Assembly: GCA_958296445.1 (NCBI GenBank) | Contig: OY282565.1 | Location: 2,249,570-2,313,569 of the forward strand | Direction: 5' to 3' | Source: an uncultured Dehalococcoidia bacterium | GTDB lineage: Bacteria > Chloroflexota > Dehalococcoidia > Lucifugimonadales > UBA3495 | DNA length: 64,000 bases | Part shown: positions 51,267-60,169 of the stretch, piece by piece | How positions within the stretch are numbered: position 1 is the first letter of the stretch | Layout of the letters: every line of letters begins with the position of its first letter | Notes under the pieces: generated by a model | Seen by the model: only the letters and a program-made list of their open reading frames with translations | Database searches by the model: none | What the model was told of the DNA's origin: nothing | Made by a program: the position numbers and the translations under genes

Positions 51267-52415
51267 TCACCACGCAATCCTGATGATGTCGTACATATGG
51301 CGGTACAGCCGCGCGGCCTCCTGGAGCAGGGCGACGGCCCCGCCTCCGCTGGGGCGCACGTGCTCGAAGGCCAGCACTTCGGTGTAGCGGACGTTGCCGC
51401 GTTCCTGGGTCGCGGCCAGCAGGCGGCGGGACTCGGCGGCAGGCACCAGCCGGTCGTTACGGTCGTGCAGCACCAGCAGCCGGGCACTGATGTCATCCAC
51501 GTGGGTGGCGGGCGAGATTTTCGCCAAGTCTTGCCGGAAGCCGCCGGGCAGCGCGGCGTAGAGGGCGGCGGCTTCCTCCGGCGTTGCGCCGTCCAGCAGG
51601 CGGGACACCGTGCGGGCCTGGGGCGACAGGGCGTCCAGCTCCGCCGGGGCCAGCGGCTGGCCGTTCAGGTAGCGGCGGGTTAGCGTGTCTGCGTCCGCCG
51701 GGTCGTCCAGGGTTTCAATCAGCTCGTTGGCCAGCACACGCATAGTCAGCGAGTCCGGCTCCCAAGGGGTTCGCTGGCCGTCGTAGACCACCGAGCGGGA
51801 AGCCGCCTGGAGCAACAGCGTTTCAGCGTCGAAATAGGGGCCGAAGGCGTTTACGAAATACACCCGGTCTTGAATTATGGGGTCGGCGGCGGCTACCAAC
51901 GCGAAGGACGCGCCGACGCAGAAACCGCCCAGCCCCACCCGCTGCGGGTCTACGTATTCCCGTTCCGCCAAATACTGAAAGGCCCAGACCAGATTGCCGG
52001 TTTCGGTAGGTTCGATGTTGGCCTGCAGGGCCATGCTGGGCGACCAGTGAAACATCGTGACGTAACCGGCCCGCGCCAAAGCATTGCCCAAGTTGATTAC
52101 GTCCGGGTCGTCGCGGCCGGCGGCGTTGGCCCCCAAGAACAGCACCACAGCGGCGTGGGGCTTGCCGTCGGCGGGGCGGTATACATCGGCCACGGTGGTG
52201 CCTTCGGACGACGGGTAATGCGCCTCGTGGCGCAGCGGCTCATCGGTGAACCACGATTGGGGCTTAAAGGGAATATCCAGCACTTGCGTGACGAACAGCA
52301 CGGTATGGAACCCGGCGCGGCCTTGCGGCGTAAGGGCGATAAACAGCGTCAGCAGCGCGCCCAGCACCACCAGCGCCTGGAACACCCAGGATAAGCCCTT
52401 GCGGAGTATGCGCAT
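51267..52415 (-). CDS. Membrane-anchored dienelactone hydrolase-like alpha/beta hydrolase
   Basis: About 382 residues from ATG 52415. A signal-anchor helix lies at about 10-30 (VFQALVVLGALLTLFIALTP). The hydrolase core has the nucleophile elbow GGFCVGAS with C166, the cysteine form typical of dienelactone hydrolases; LVLHDRNDRLVP and EHVRPSGGG supply the acid and His regions. Substrate unknown. It lies upstream of, and co-directional with, zinc locus 2, but a candidate promoter separates them. Confidence 0.82.
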   Translation of the reverse strand: MRILRKGLSWVFQALVVLGALLTLFIALTPQGRAGFHTVLFVTQVLDIPFKPQSWFTDEPLRHEAHYPSSEGTTVADVYRPADGKPHAAVVLFLGANAAGRDDPDVINLGNALARAGYVTMFHWSPSMALQANIEPTETGNLVWAFQYLAEREYVDPQRVGLGGFCVGASFALVAAADPIIQDRVYFVNAFGPYFDAETLLLQAASRSVVYDGQRTPWEPDSLTMRVLANELIETLDDPADADTLTRRYLNGQPLAPAELDALSPQARTVSRLLDGATPEEAAALYAALPGGFRQDLAKISPATHVDDISARLLVLHDRNDRLVPAAESRRLLAATQERGNVRYTEVLAFEHVRPSGGGAVALLQEAARLYRHMYDIIRIAW

Positions 52416-52439
52416 CAAGACGCCGCCGTTCCCATCGGA

Positions 52440-53708
52440 CTATACCCGCACCGATTTAATCATATAAGCCGACACAAGGCGCGTCGCCGCCATAACCAAG
52501 AACACGATGGGCCACGGGCTGCCGGCCATATCCAGCACCACACCGAACACGATGGCTTGAGCGCCGGCGTAAAGGTAGCCGTGGGCGTCCAGCACCCCGG
52601 AAGCCGTGCCGGCCATCCGCCGCCCGCCCATATCCACCGACACCGTAGACATAGGCGACATCCCCATCGCCACTCCCCCGGCCAGCAGCAACGCCGCTCC
52701 CAAGACTTCGTTGGACGGCGGAACTAGGGCGATAACCGCGATGATCCCGGCACTGGCCAGGCAGGATGAGATTACCAAAGGGCGGCGCTGGCTATTCAGG
52801 AAGTGGTCGGAAATAAACCCCGACAGCGGCGGCGCAATCAGGTAGCCCACCGGCAACAGAATCGTCACCAGCACCGTGGATTCAATGGACAGTCCGCCCA
52901 CTTCGGAGTAATAGATGGCGACCCAAGTGGTAAGCCCGTAGCGAACCACATTCTCCAGCCCCTTGACATGACAAGCCAGCAGGAAACGGGAGTTGCCCAG
53001 CAGAACCCGGTACGGCCCCAATCCCCGCAGCCGTTCCGGGTCTATGGACTCCGGCGTGGCGGATACCTCGTCCTCTTCGACGTACTCCGGCAGCCCCACG
53101 TCGGCAGGCCGGTCGCGCACCAGCAAATAGAATGCTATTCCCATGACGGCGGTTATCAGCGGCAGATACCGGAAGGCGGCCCGCCAACCCCATTCGGCAC
53201 CCACCCAGCCGGAAAGCGTCCACATCACCAGCATTGCGCCGCCTGCCGAGGTGCCGACGATGCCCAGGGCGACGCCCCGGCGGCTGCGGGGCCACCATTG
53301 GGAAATCATGCTCATAGCGGGGGCCCAGCAGGCGGCGTTTACGAACCCGGCCAGCCCCAACGGTACGGCCATAGTGAGTGGCGATACGGCAAAGCTGGTG
53401 GCCCAGTTGAAAACGGCGGTAAGCGCCGCTCCCAGCATTACCCACAAACGCAGCCCGAAAGCCTCGGACAGCCGCCCGTGTACCACATCGCCCAACCCGA
53501 AACCCCAGAACAGCATCGCCCAGATAATCGCTATCTGGACGTTGTTAAGAACCAAATCTTCCTTGACCAGCGGGGCCAGAGGATAGAGGCTGAACCGCCC
53601 TAAGTAAGCGAACAGGTAAAAACCGGCAAAGGCCAGCAGCACCCGCCACTTGAACACGTGGTAGGCGCGGGGCAGGTCGGCGTATCTAACGGCCTCTACG
53701 CTGCTCAT
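52440..53708 (-). CDS. MFS transporter (organophosphate/anion-cation symporter type)
   Basis: A 422-residue 12-helix facilitator. FAYLGRFSLYPLAPLVKEDL opens the chain, GLGDVVHGRLSEAFGLRLWV is the loop 2-3 region, and WWPRSRRGVALGIVGTSAGG is a hallmark of the UhpC/GlpT/ACS branch. ATG 53708 with GAGG upstream. Substrate unknown. It ends 24 bases before the hydrolase start, so both may be co-transcribed. Confidence 0.85.
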   Translation of the reverse strand: MSSVEAVRYADLPRAYHVFKWRVLLAFAGFYLFAYLGRFSLYPLAPLVKEDLVLNNVQIAIIWAMLFWGFGLGDVVHGRLSEAFGLRLWVMLGAALTAVFNWATSFAVSPLTMAVPLGLAGFVNAACWAPAMSMISQWWPRSRRGVALGIVGTSAGGAMLVMWTLSGWVGAEWGWRAAFRYLPLITAVMGIAFYLLVRDRPADVGLPEYVEEDEVSATPESIDPERLRGLGPYRVLLGNSRFLLACHVKGLENVVRYGLTTWVAIYYSEVGGLSIESTVLVTILLPVGYLIAPPLSGFISDHFLNSQRRPLVISSCLASAGIIAVIALVPPSNEVLGAALLLAGGVAMGMSPMSTVSVDMGGRRMAGTASGVLDAHGYLYAGAQAIVFGVVLDMAGSPWPIVFLVMAATRLVSAYMIKSVRV

Positions 53709-53867
53709 CCGGTTATTTTCCTCTTACGGGAGCGGGGATTGAAAGCGCCCAAAACGGGCAGACCCGGGCGGCAGTGAGCGGGCCCGGGTCCTTCGACAAG
53801 TTCAGGATTCAACAGACTCAGGATGAAAGGTTGGGACGCTGGAATGCCATCCCACACGGTTGGCGTT

Positions 53868-54344
53868 CTAACCGGCGGGGATGGCGGCTTTGGCGATGCC
53901 TATCAGCTCCTCGTTGGAGGCCTCCAGGTCTATGGGGTCGCCGTGGGGCTGCGGAACCGGGAACCCGGTCTTGCAGTACAGTTCAATGCGGTTGCCTTCC
54001 GGGTCAAAGAAGTACATCCCGAAAGCGTTGCCGTGGCTGACGATGCGGTCTATCTGCACGCCCTCGGCCTTAATCCGCTGGTGGTATTCCTTCAAGTCGT
54101 CCAGTCCGGGGACAATAAAGGAAATCTGCTGGATAACTTTGTCGCCGTCGGAGGATACCCGGCCCTTCATCAGCACAAATTCGTGGTGTTCGCGCTCCGG
54201 GTCGGAGCTGAGAAAGGTCATCCCCCGCCCATCCAGGTCCTCATCGGCTATCTGAAGCCCCAGTACGCGGGTATAGAAATCGCGCTGCTTCATAATGTCC
54301 TCGGCATAAATGCCGACGTGTCCCAATCCTTCAACTTTCGCCAT
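53868..54344 (-). CDS. VOC-family extradiol dioxygenase-like protein
   Basis: A 158-residue single glyoxalase-fold protein. The metal triad of type I extradiol enzymes is visible: His in GLGHVGIYAED, His in REHHEFVLMKG and Glu in DPEGNRIELYCKTG. A catechol 2,3-dioxygenase-like or glyoxalase reaction is possible. A GGAGAG box precedes ATG 54344. A 44-base hairpin separates it from viperin, so a shared function is not implied. Confidence 0.8.
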   Translation of the reverse strand: MAKVEGLGHVGIYAEDIMKQRDFYTRVLGLQIADEDLDGRGMTFLSSDPEREHHEFVLMKGRVSSDGDKVIQQISFIVPGLDDLKEYHQRIKAEGVQIDRIVSHGNAFGMYFFDPEGNRIELYCKTGFPVPQPHGDPIDLEASNEELIGIAKAAIPAG

Positions 54345-54430
54345 AATTCTCTCCTTAGCCTAGCCTTGCCGGGCATTGTCTTGGGCTGATTCGGATTTGG
54401 CGATTATACACTATCCTTAAAGCGATACGC

Positions 54431-54474
54431 GCCCCACCGACCGCCCTTCGACAAGCTCAGGGCGGCGGTGGGGC
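54431..54474. terminator. Long hairpin after viperin
   Basis: GCCCCACCG-A-CCGCCCT pairs with AGGGCGG-CGGTGGGGC (16 bp, one bulge) around TCGACAAGCTC, a loop shared with the CTTCGACAAGCTCAGG repeats at 48295 and 53790. No T-run; terminator-like by position. Confidence 0.55.
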
Positions 54475-54546
54475 GGCCAAGCGGCTATAAACCGGGATTG
54501 CCCGACGGAGGACATAGGCTAGGGCCTGCCCGTCGTGGGGTATGCT

Positions 54547-55428
54547 TTACTGGTAAAGCCCGCCTCGCTCGGCAAAGCGCTCGGGGTAGATTTTGATGTC
54601 TTCCAGAGCCAAGGTGACGCCAACCTCGAGGATTGGCTTGCTGTACGTGTGCTTCCCCTCAGTGTTGTCGAAAAAGCGGCCCAGCGGGTCAACCATCAGG
54701 TAGCTGCCGGTCATCGACTCGTTGTTCTCTGGCACCACCTTTATGCCGTCAAGCTCGACGGAACGGTTCCGGTTCACATACTGCTCGAACTCGGACTGAG
54801 TGACTGTGAGAGCGTTGATATACTGGTCGTTCTGCCCGGCCACGGGCAACGCCTGGAAAATCTTCCACCGCTCCGGGCCTATGGCCCGGATGAACGGGCG
54901 AAAATCCTCACCCAAGTTATGGCGGTTTACCACCGTGTTGACCTTGAGGCGGATGTCCCGCCGCATTACGCTTTCGCCGATGCGCAGGTATTCGTCTTCG
55001 CTTATAGGCTGCTTCCCATTCACGAAACGGCCAATCCGGCTCAGCGCGTCGGCGTCTACGCTGTCAATGCTGAGGGCTAGGATGTCGAGGCTGTCCGCGA
55101 TGCCGTCCAGCCATTTGTCCGTAACCTTGGAGCCGTTGGTGACCACGGAAGTAGTCAGCCCAAGGGACTTGGCGTGACGAATCAGTGCGGAGAGCCAAGG
55201 GCAAAGCGTGGGTTCGCCACCGGCAAAGTTAATCTTGCAGAACCCGGTCTGAGAGAGGAGGCTGATTAAGTCGAGGGCGTCTGCTTCCGGCAGACGGTCG
55301 GCAGAGGGCAGTGAGGGGATGTCTTGGAAGGTTGCGAAGCAGAAGCCGCAACTCATGTTGCAATGCTTCCAGAGGTGGAAATTGACCGTGGGAACCTCAC
55401 CGGAAATCGGGCATAGCTGCTCCTTCAT
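54547..55428 (-). CDS. Prokaryotic viperin (radical SAM ddhNTP synthase)
   Basis: A 293-residue protein. The cluster-binding C23-x3-C27-x2-C30 reads CNMSCGFCFATF, the viperin form of the radical SAM motif, followed by KINFAGGEP (GGEP 70-73), SVVTNGS, LDILALSIDS, LKVNTVVNRHN, ERWKIFQALPVAGQND and ERFAERGGLYQ at the C-terminus, all in the order of animal viperin. These enzymes turn CTP, UTP or GTP into 3'-deoxy-3',4'-didehydro nucleotides that stop viral polymerases. ATG 55428 has AGAGG 6 bases upstream; GTG 55434 is less likely. The nucleotide kinase gene often found beside viperins is absent. Which NTP is used cannot be told. Confidence 0.93.
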   Translation of the reverse strand: MKEQLCPISGEVPTVNFHLWKHCNMSCGFCFATFQDIPSLPSADRLPEADALDLISLLSQTGFCKINFAGGEPTLCPWLSALIRHAKSLGLTTSVVTNGSKVTDKWLDGIADSLDILALSIDSVDADALSRIGRFVNGKQPISEDEYLRIGESVMRRDIRLKVNTVVNRHNLGEDFRPFIRAIGPERWKIFQALPVAGQNDQYINALTVTQSEFEQYVNRNRSVELDGIKVVPENNESMTGSYLMVDPLGRFFDNTEGKHTYSKPILEVGVTLALEDIKIYPERFAERGGLYQ

Positions 55429-55929
55429 ACTCACCTCTTTGACCCGCTAAACACTGTCAGTCTCGGGTGAAGGAGACAATTGCGCCAGTCGTTGACCGGC
55501 GCGACAGTGGTAAAGGGTCGCTTAATGTGTAGAGGCGTTACCGCCTCGTCAATTTTAATTGTATTAGGTGCGCATTGTTATGTAAATACCCAAAGTTGCG
55601 GCATTCTCAACACGCGCAGGAAATGCCAACATCCCGTCATTTCCGCGAAAGCGGGAATCCATCCGGTTTTGCGGAGGCAAAAATTCTACCGGGTCAAAGG
55701 CTGTGGATTCCCACCTTCGCGGGAATGACAATGCCGGGAGGTTAGGCGTGATGGACACGGGCAGGATATGTTGGCGCGGGTATAGCAAGGTAGGGCGCGT
55801 GGCGGGAACGCCATTATTGCCGGGCTGTTCTTTCCAGCGCAATTTTGCTGGTGTCCTGAGCGAGGCGAAGGTTCCGGGCGGCGCCGGGGTTATTCGCTCC
55901 GCTCAGGACGGGGGGTTTGGATGCGGAGT
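55429..55929. repeat. Viperin upstream region with nested inverted repeats and a REP-like pair
   Basis: CACTGTC (55452) faces GACAGTG (55503). Inside lies GCGCCAGTC-GTT-GACCGGCGC (55482-55502, one mismatch), and GAGGCG-TTAC-CGCCTC is at 55532-55547. Further up, GTCATTTCCGCGAAAGCGGG (55635) and GGATTCCCACCTTCGCGGGA (55705) form an inverted REP-like pair. No gene is supported in these 500 bases. The first palindromes are candidate control sites for viperin, whose -10/-35 I could not fix. Confidence 0.6.
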
Positions 55930-57462
55930 TCAGGAGCCGTTAGCCAGGTTCACCGCCAATTGGGCCAGGGTGCGGGCCGGGGCGCCGGTTGCGCCCTTGA
56001 CTAGGTAGCCCGACGCCTTTTCCGAGGTGGAGGTGCCGGCTATGTCTAGGTGGGCCCAAGCGGCGCCTTCGACGAACTCTTTGAGCAGGAAAGCGGCGCT
56101 GATGGAGCCTGCCTGCCGCCCGCCGCTGTTTTTCATATCGGCTACGTCGCTGCGAATCAGCTCTTTGTATTCGTCGAACATCGGCAGTTCCCAGAACTTT
56201 TCGCCGGTCTGGTGGCCCGCCTGAATAACGCCGTCTATGAGCGCGGCGTCGTTGCCCATTACGCCGGTGCAGGCTTTGCCTAGGGTGGTGACCATCGCCC
56301 CGGTAAGGGTGGCGATGTCCACCAAGCGGGTCAGCCCCCGCTGGCGGGCTAGGCAGAGGGCGTCGGCCAGCACCAGACGGCCCTCGGCGTCGGTGTTGAT
56401 GACCTCGATGGTCTTGCCGTTCATCGCCCGCACTACGTCGCCGGGACGCTGAGCCGAACCGCCGGGCATATTTTCGGTGGCGGCCACCATGCCGGTCACG
56501 TTGATGCGGGGCCTTAGTTGGGCGATGATTTGCATGGCGGCTATGACCGACGCGCCCCCGGCCATATCGCCTTTCATAGACTCCATCCCCCCGGCCGGCT
56601 TCAGGGATATGCCGCCGGTGTCGAAAGTGATGCCCTTGCCGATGAGTCCCAGGTTGTTGCCGGGGTTATCCGGGTCGCCTTCGTAGGTAAGGATGATGAG
56701 CTTGGCCGGTTCGTCGGAGCCTTGGGCCACGCCAATAAAGGCGCCCATACCCATCTCTTTCATCTGGGCGTTGTCCAGAGTCTCGAAGCCGAGGCCATAC
56801 TCTTGGGCCACCCAGCGGGCGGTTTCGGCCATAGCGGTGGGGTTCATCACGTTGGCCGGTTCGTTGACCATATTGCGGGCAATCAAGGTGGCTTCGGCCA
56901 CTATCCGGCCTTGGGCCGCGCCGTCGCGGATGGCTTGGGCGCGGGCGGCGTCGCGCTCGGCGATGGTCAGCTCGGCAAACTCTCCGTCGCCTTCCTCGCT
57001 GTCGCCGCTGGCCCCGTTGTTCTTGGAGTGATAGCGGTCGAAGCGGTAGAGGCCCAGCAGCGAGCCCTCGGCGACGGCGCGGCCCGCCGCTTCGGGGGAC
57101 AGCCCGCCAACGCCCGCGCCGTGGGCGATGGTCACCGCCTGGCAGACGCCGCGCTGCCGCAGGTAGCGCAGGGCCTCGGACGACACGCGGCGGGCGACGT
57201 CGGCGTCGAAATCATCCTGCTTGCCCAGACCGGCGACCACCACGCGGGCCGGGCCGATTTTGCCCATAGTGTGCAACAGGGTAAGCTCGCCCTGCTTGCC
57301 CTTGATTTCGCCGTCCTCAATCAACCGGCTGATGGCGCCGTCGAGGGCCGCGTCCACCGCGCCGGTGGCCCCGCCGGGGGCTTTGACGCCGCTGAACAGG
57401 TTGACCACCAGCGCGGGGGTGGCAACGGCGGTGATGTCGGTGGTTGCTACGTTGATTTTCAT
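55930..57462 (-). CDS. pepA: Leucyl aminopeptidase (M17)
   Basis: This 510-residue cytosolic aminopeptidase should use two metal ions. Ligands K276, D281, D299, D358 and E360 and catalytic K288 and R362 are all present (GKGITFDTGGISLKP; NTDAEGRLVLADAL), a constant offset of 6 from E. coli PepA, which supports the start at ATG 57462 with GAGGG upstream. The N-terminal domain (1-180) is typical. It follows the helicase gene by 48 bases. Confidence 0.95.
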   Translation of the reverse strand: MKINVATTDITAVATPALVVNLFSGVKAPGGATGAVDAALDGAISRLIEDGEIKGKQGELTLLHTMGKIGPARVVVAGLGKQDDFDADVARRVSSEALRYLRQRGVCQAVTIAHGAGVGGLSPEAAGRAVAEGSLLGLYRFDRYHSKNNGASGDSEEGDGEFAELTIAERDAARAQAIRDGAAQGRIVAEATLIARNMVNEPANVMNPTAMAETARWVAQEYGLGFETLDNAQMKEMGMGAFIGVAQGSDEPAKLIILTYEGDPDNPGNNLGLIGKGITFDTGGISLKPAGGMESMKGDMAGGASVIAAMQIIAQLRPRINVTGMVAATENMPGGSAQRPGDVVRAMNGKTIEVINTDAEGRLVLADALCLARQRGLTRLVDIATLTGAMVTTLGKACTGVMGNDAALIDGVIQAGHQTGEKFWELPMFDEYKELIRSDVADMKNSGGRQAGSISAAFLLKEFVEGAAWAHLDIAGTSTSEKASGYLVKGATGAPARTLAQLAVNLANGS

Positions 57463-57510
57463 ATCGCCCGGCCCTCTTTGCTTCGATTTTGGCGGCGTTA
57501 TCCGGCTGAG

Positions 57511-60090
57511 TTAATCCATATCTTCATCTTCGTCCAAGATTTCCGCCAGATTGACTCGGAATTGGGACGGATTCTGCCCGCAATGCTCCAGCAATTCTAC
57601 GCATCGCTGGGGAGTGTCATCAAAGGCGTTCTCCAGATACAAGCCGTTGGACAATTTCACTGGCGAACTGAAATTTCTGCCGTTGCTGTGATTCGGCTTG
57701 CTGTTTATCAGAAACCTGGTCCGGGCATTGGGAGGCTTAACCGGACAATGCTTGTCCTGCAAGTATCCCTGCCCAATCAGCCATTCGGCCACTCCAACAA
57801 GCAGCCCTCCCGGCTCATCATCTGAGATAACTTGCCCCGTTGGAGTACGAATTGATTCAACCTCCAGGAAATCGGAGATATCCCCCCATGCATCTATCTT
57901 GCCCCACCCAATCAGCCGTAGGGACAGCGGGGCGCTTTCATCCTGTTCGTCTGCCAGATTGACCCGGAATTGGTGCGGGTCCAAGTCGAACCGTTCCAGC
58001 AAGTATTCACACTGCACCACCATATAGTCAAAGGCGTTCTCCAAGTACAGCCCATTGGACAACTCCACTGGAGATGTGAATTTGGCTGGGGATTTCTTGG
58101 AACCCTTGAGGTGGTACGGCTCGGCATTTATCAGGCACTTGACTTTGGCACTGGCTGACTGCAGAATCGGACAATCCTTTCTTGAAATGTGCCCCTGCTT
58201 AATCAGCCATTCGGTCACCGCAATCAGAATGCCGTTGGTTTTTTCGACCGGGATGGCTGGGCCTGTCGGGGGCTGAAGCGATTTTACCCGCAGGGAATCG
58301 GATGCGTTGACCCAAGTGGTCAGGCGAAGCGTCCTGCCCCCTGGAATCGCATCGGCGGGTTCGACCGGAATTGCCGCTGTGCCTGACATAGCAGGGGGCA
58401 CGTTGCCAGGAATGTCCGCTGGTTGTGGCAAAATAGCCTGTAGGCTCTGATGAGTTTTTTCCAAGATTTCCAAATCGTCAGGATTGCCCGATTCGATCCT
58501 GGACAGTCGGAGGCGCCACTTCCCGCGGTTTGTTTCTAGCTGGCGCATCCAAGCCTGGAACTCCTCGGATATATCGCTATAACCGTTGGGGGGATCCTTG
58601 AGTTGCGTAAGGTAAACGCCAAATTCCTTGTCGCGAGCATTTTTATTCTCCGGTTTCAGCAAGAAATCCATCCGCTGAATCTGCCCCTGCAATTCACTTA
58701 TTCGCGCCTCCATCAACTGGTGTATTTCGCCCAGCACCGGGGGCTGGCCGGGAACAGCCGACACAGGCTTGATATGGACGTCATAGTGGCAAAGGTCACA
58801 GACCAAGTCGTGGAGTTTGCCGCAGTGAGCCTCGTATTCCCACCATTTCCAAGCCCGCCACTTGCCGCACCGTTCACATTCTTTGCCGAAAGGCTCGCCG
58901 CAATGGACGCAAGAACGCCTAGCAGCCGCCGATTCTCGCCCGCACTCTTCGCAGAGAACCACTGGCGCGTTGCCTGTGCCAAAGTCCCCCCTAGCCTTCA
59001 AAGACCACTCCCTCTCATCTTCCGGCATCCCGTGACGTTCTGCGTTGCCCGCCATGTCCAGAATCAGGCAGTCTTGGAACTCGCTTCTATCGGGTTTAAG
59101 GCGCAAGCCGCGCCCGACCATCTGCAGGTACAGGGACAGGCTCAGGGTAGGACGGGCAATGACCACGCAGGAAGCATCGGGCAAGTCGAATCCTTCGGTA
59201 AAGATAGCTACGTTGATTAGAACCCGGTGTGTTCCTTTGCGGAATGCCTCGAATATTCTGGCCCGTTCGCCCTTGAGCGTTTTGGCATGTATGACTTTGG
59301 CACTGATTCCGGCCTCCACAAACACTTTCTCTAAGTTGTCGGCGTGTTCTATGGATACAGCGTAGATGATGGTTTGGCGGTTGGCGGCGTGATTGTGCCA
59401 GAAGTGAAATACACCTTGGGTCCAAACAGGACGATCTATGTTGGCATCCCTGATTCCCAATTGGCTGTAGTCGCCGGTATCTTCAATATTGTCGCCGAGG
59501 AAAGTGCCCTCTTCGTCCGAAGTCCTCACCTGAGCTAGGCACAGGTAGTTTTCATCCTGCAGTTGATGAACTTGCGGGCCGAGAATCAGATTTTTGAACA
59601 GATGATCAAATCCCTCTTTTACCGACAAACGCCACGGGGTTGCCGTCATTCCCAGCACCGGGCCGGGCCACCATTCAATAGGTTTCTTCCAACTCCGTGC
59701 GGCGGCATGGTGGGCTTCGTCAACCACCAACAGGTCATTATCTCCGTACTTTGTCCAAGTCGGTTCTCTACTGTCAACGGTTTGAGCTGTCAATATCGCC
59801 ACGCCATTGTCAACTCGCGGGGCATCGATCGGCCAAGGCAGACGGCTTTCTGCCGTGACACCGGCCTCCCGTAGCATTTTGCGGGTCTGATCAGCCAGCT
59901 CACGCCGATGAGTAAGCCAGACGGCGGCAGAGTTAGGATTGGCCTTCAGCCGACGGGCCAGCAGTTCTCCGGCGATGATGGTCTTGCCGCCGCCGGTGGG
60001 CAACTGGAGCATCAAGCGGGCTTCGGGGGACTCCAAACCGGATTCCGCCTCTTTCAGCAATTCCTGCTGATATGGATACAAGTCTGGCAT
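57511..60090 (-). CDS. SF2 DEAH-box helicase with zinc-finger cluster and duplicated C-terminal domain
   Basis: About 859 residues from ATG 60090 (PDLYPYQQELL), with GAGGAG upstream. Motifs: Q-P-x-G-GGKT Walker A (LPTGGGKT, 30-37), DEAHH 124-128, GMTATP 147-152 and motif VI QMVGRGLRLKP. A Cys-rich block follows (CEECGRE, CVHCGEP, CERCGKW, CDLCHYD) at about 390-455. The C-terminus has two copies of a roughly 110-residue domain sharing PVxLSNGLYLENAFD and QFRVNLA (about 610-730 and 740-855). The helicase half is like those of restriction and anti-phage systems. Lying near viperin, it may be a defence gene, but co-directional housekeeping genes surround it. Confidence 0.85.
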   Translation of the reverse strand: MPDLYPYQQELLKEAESGLESPEARLMLQLPTGGGKTIIAGELLARRLKANPNSAAVWLTHRRELADQTRKMLREAGVTAESRLPWPIDAPRVDNGVAILTAQTVDSREPTWTKYGDNDLLVVDEAHHAAARSWKKPIEWWPGPVLGMTATPWRLSVKEGFDHLFKNLILGPQVHQLQDENYLCLAQVRTSDEEGTFLGDNIEDTGDYSQLGIRDANIDRPVWTQGVFHFWHNHAANRQTIIYAVSIEHADNLEKVFVEAGISAKVIHAKTLKGERARIFEAFRKGTHRVLINVAIFTEGFDLPDASCVVIARPTLSLSLYLQMVGRGLRLKPDRSEFQDCLILDMAGNAERHGMPEDEREWSLKARGDFGTGNAPVVLCEECGRESAAARRSCVHCGEPFGKECERCGKWRAWKWWEYEAHCGKLHDLVCDLCHYDVHIKPVSAVPGQPPVLGEIHQLMEARISELQGQIQRMDFLLKPENKNARDKEFGVYLTQLKDPPNGYSDISEEFQAWMRQLETNRGKWRLRLSRIESGNPDDLEILEKTHQSLQAILPQPADIPGNVPPAMSGTAAIPVEPADAIPGGRTLRLTTWVNASDSLRVKSLQPPTGPAIPVEKTNGILIAVTEWLIKQGHISRKDCPILQSASAKVKCLINAEPYHLKGSKKSPAKFTSPVELSNGLYLENAFDYMVVQCEYLLERFDLDPHQFRVNLADEQDESAPLSLRLIGWGKIDAWGDISDFLEVESIRTPTGQVISDDEPGGLLVGVAEWLIGQGYLQDKHCPVKPPNARTRFLINSKPNHSNGRNFSSPVKLSNGLYLENAFDDTPQRCVELLEHCGQNPSQFRVNLAEILDEDEDMD

Positions 60091-60169
60091 TTCGGTTCTC
60101 CTCGCCGGATGATTTCGGAGAAACTGCACAATTTAGACCGTATATTAGCACAATTCGACACGCTCGCCA

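Noticed and set aside
53868..55428. Two-gene operon of viperin and the VOC protein with a joint function
   Set aside because: A 200-base gap with a long hairpin separates them, so a functional link is not supported.
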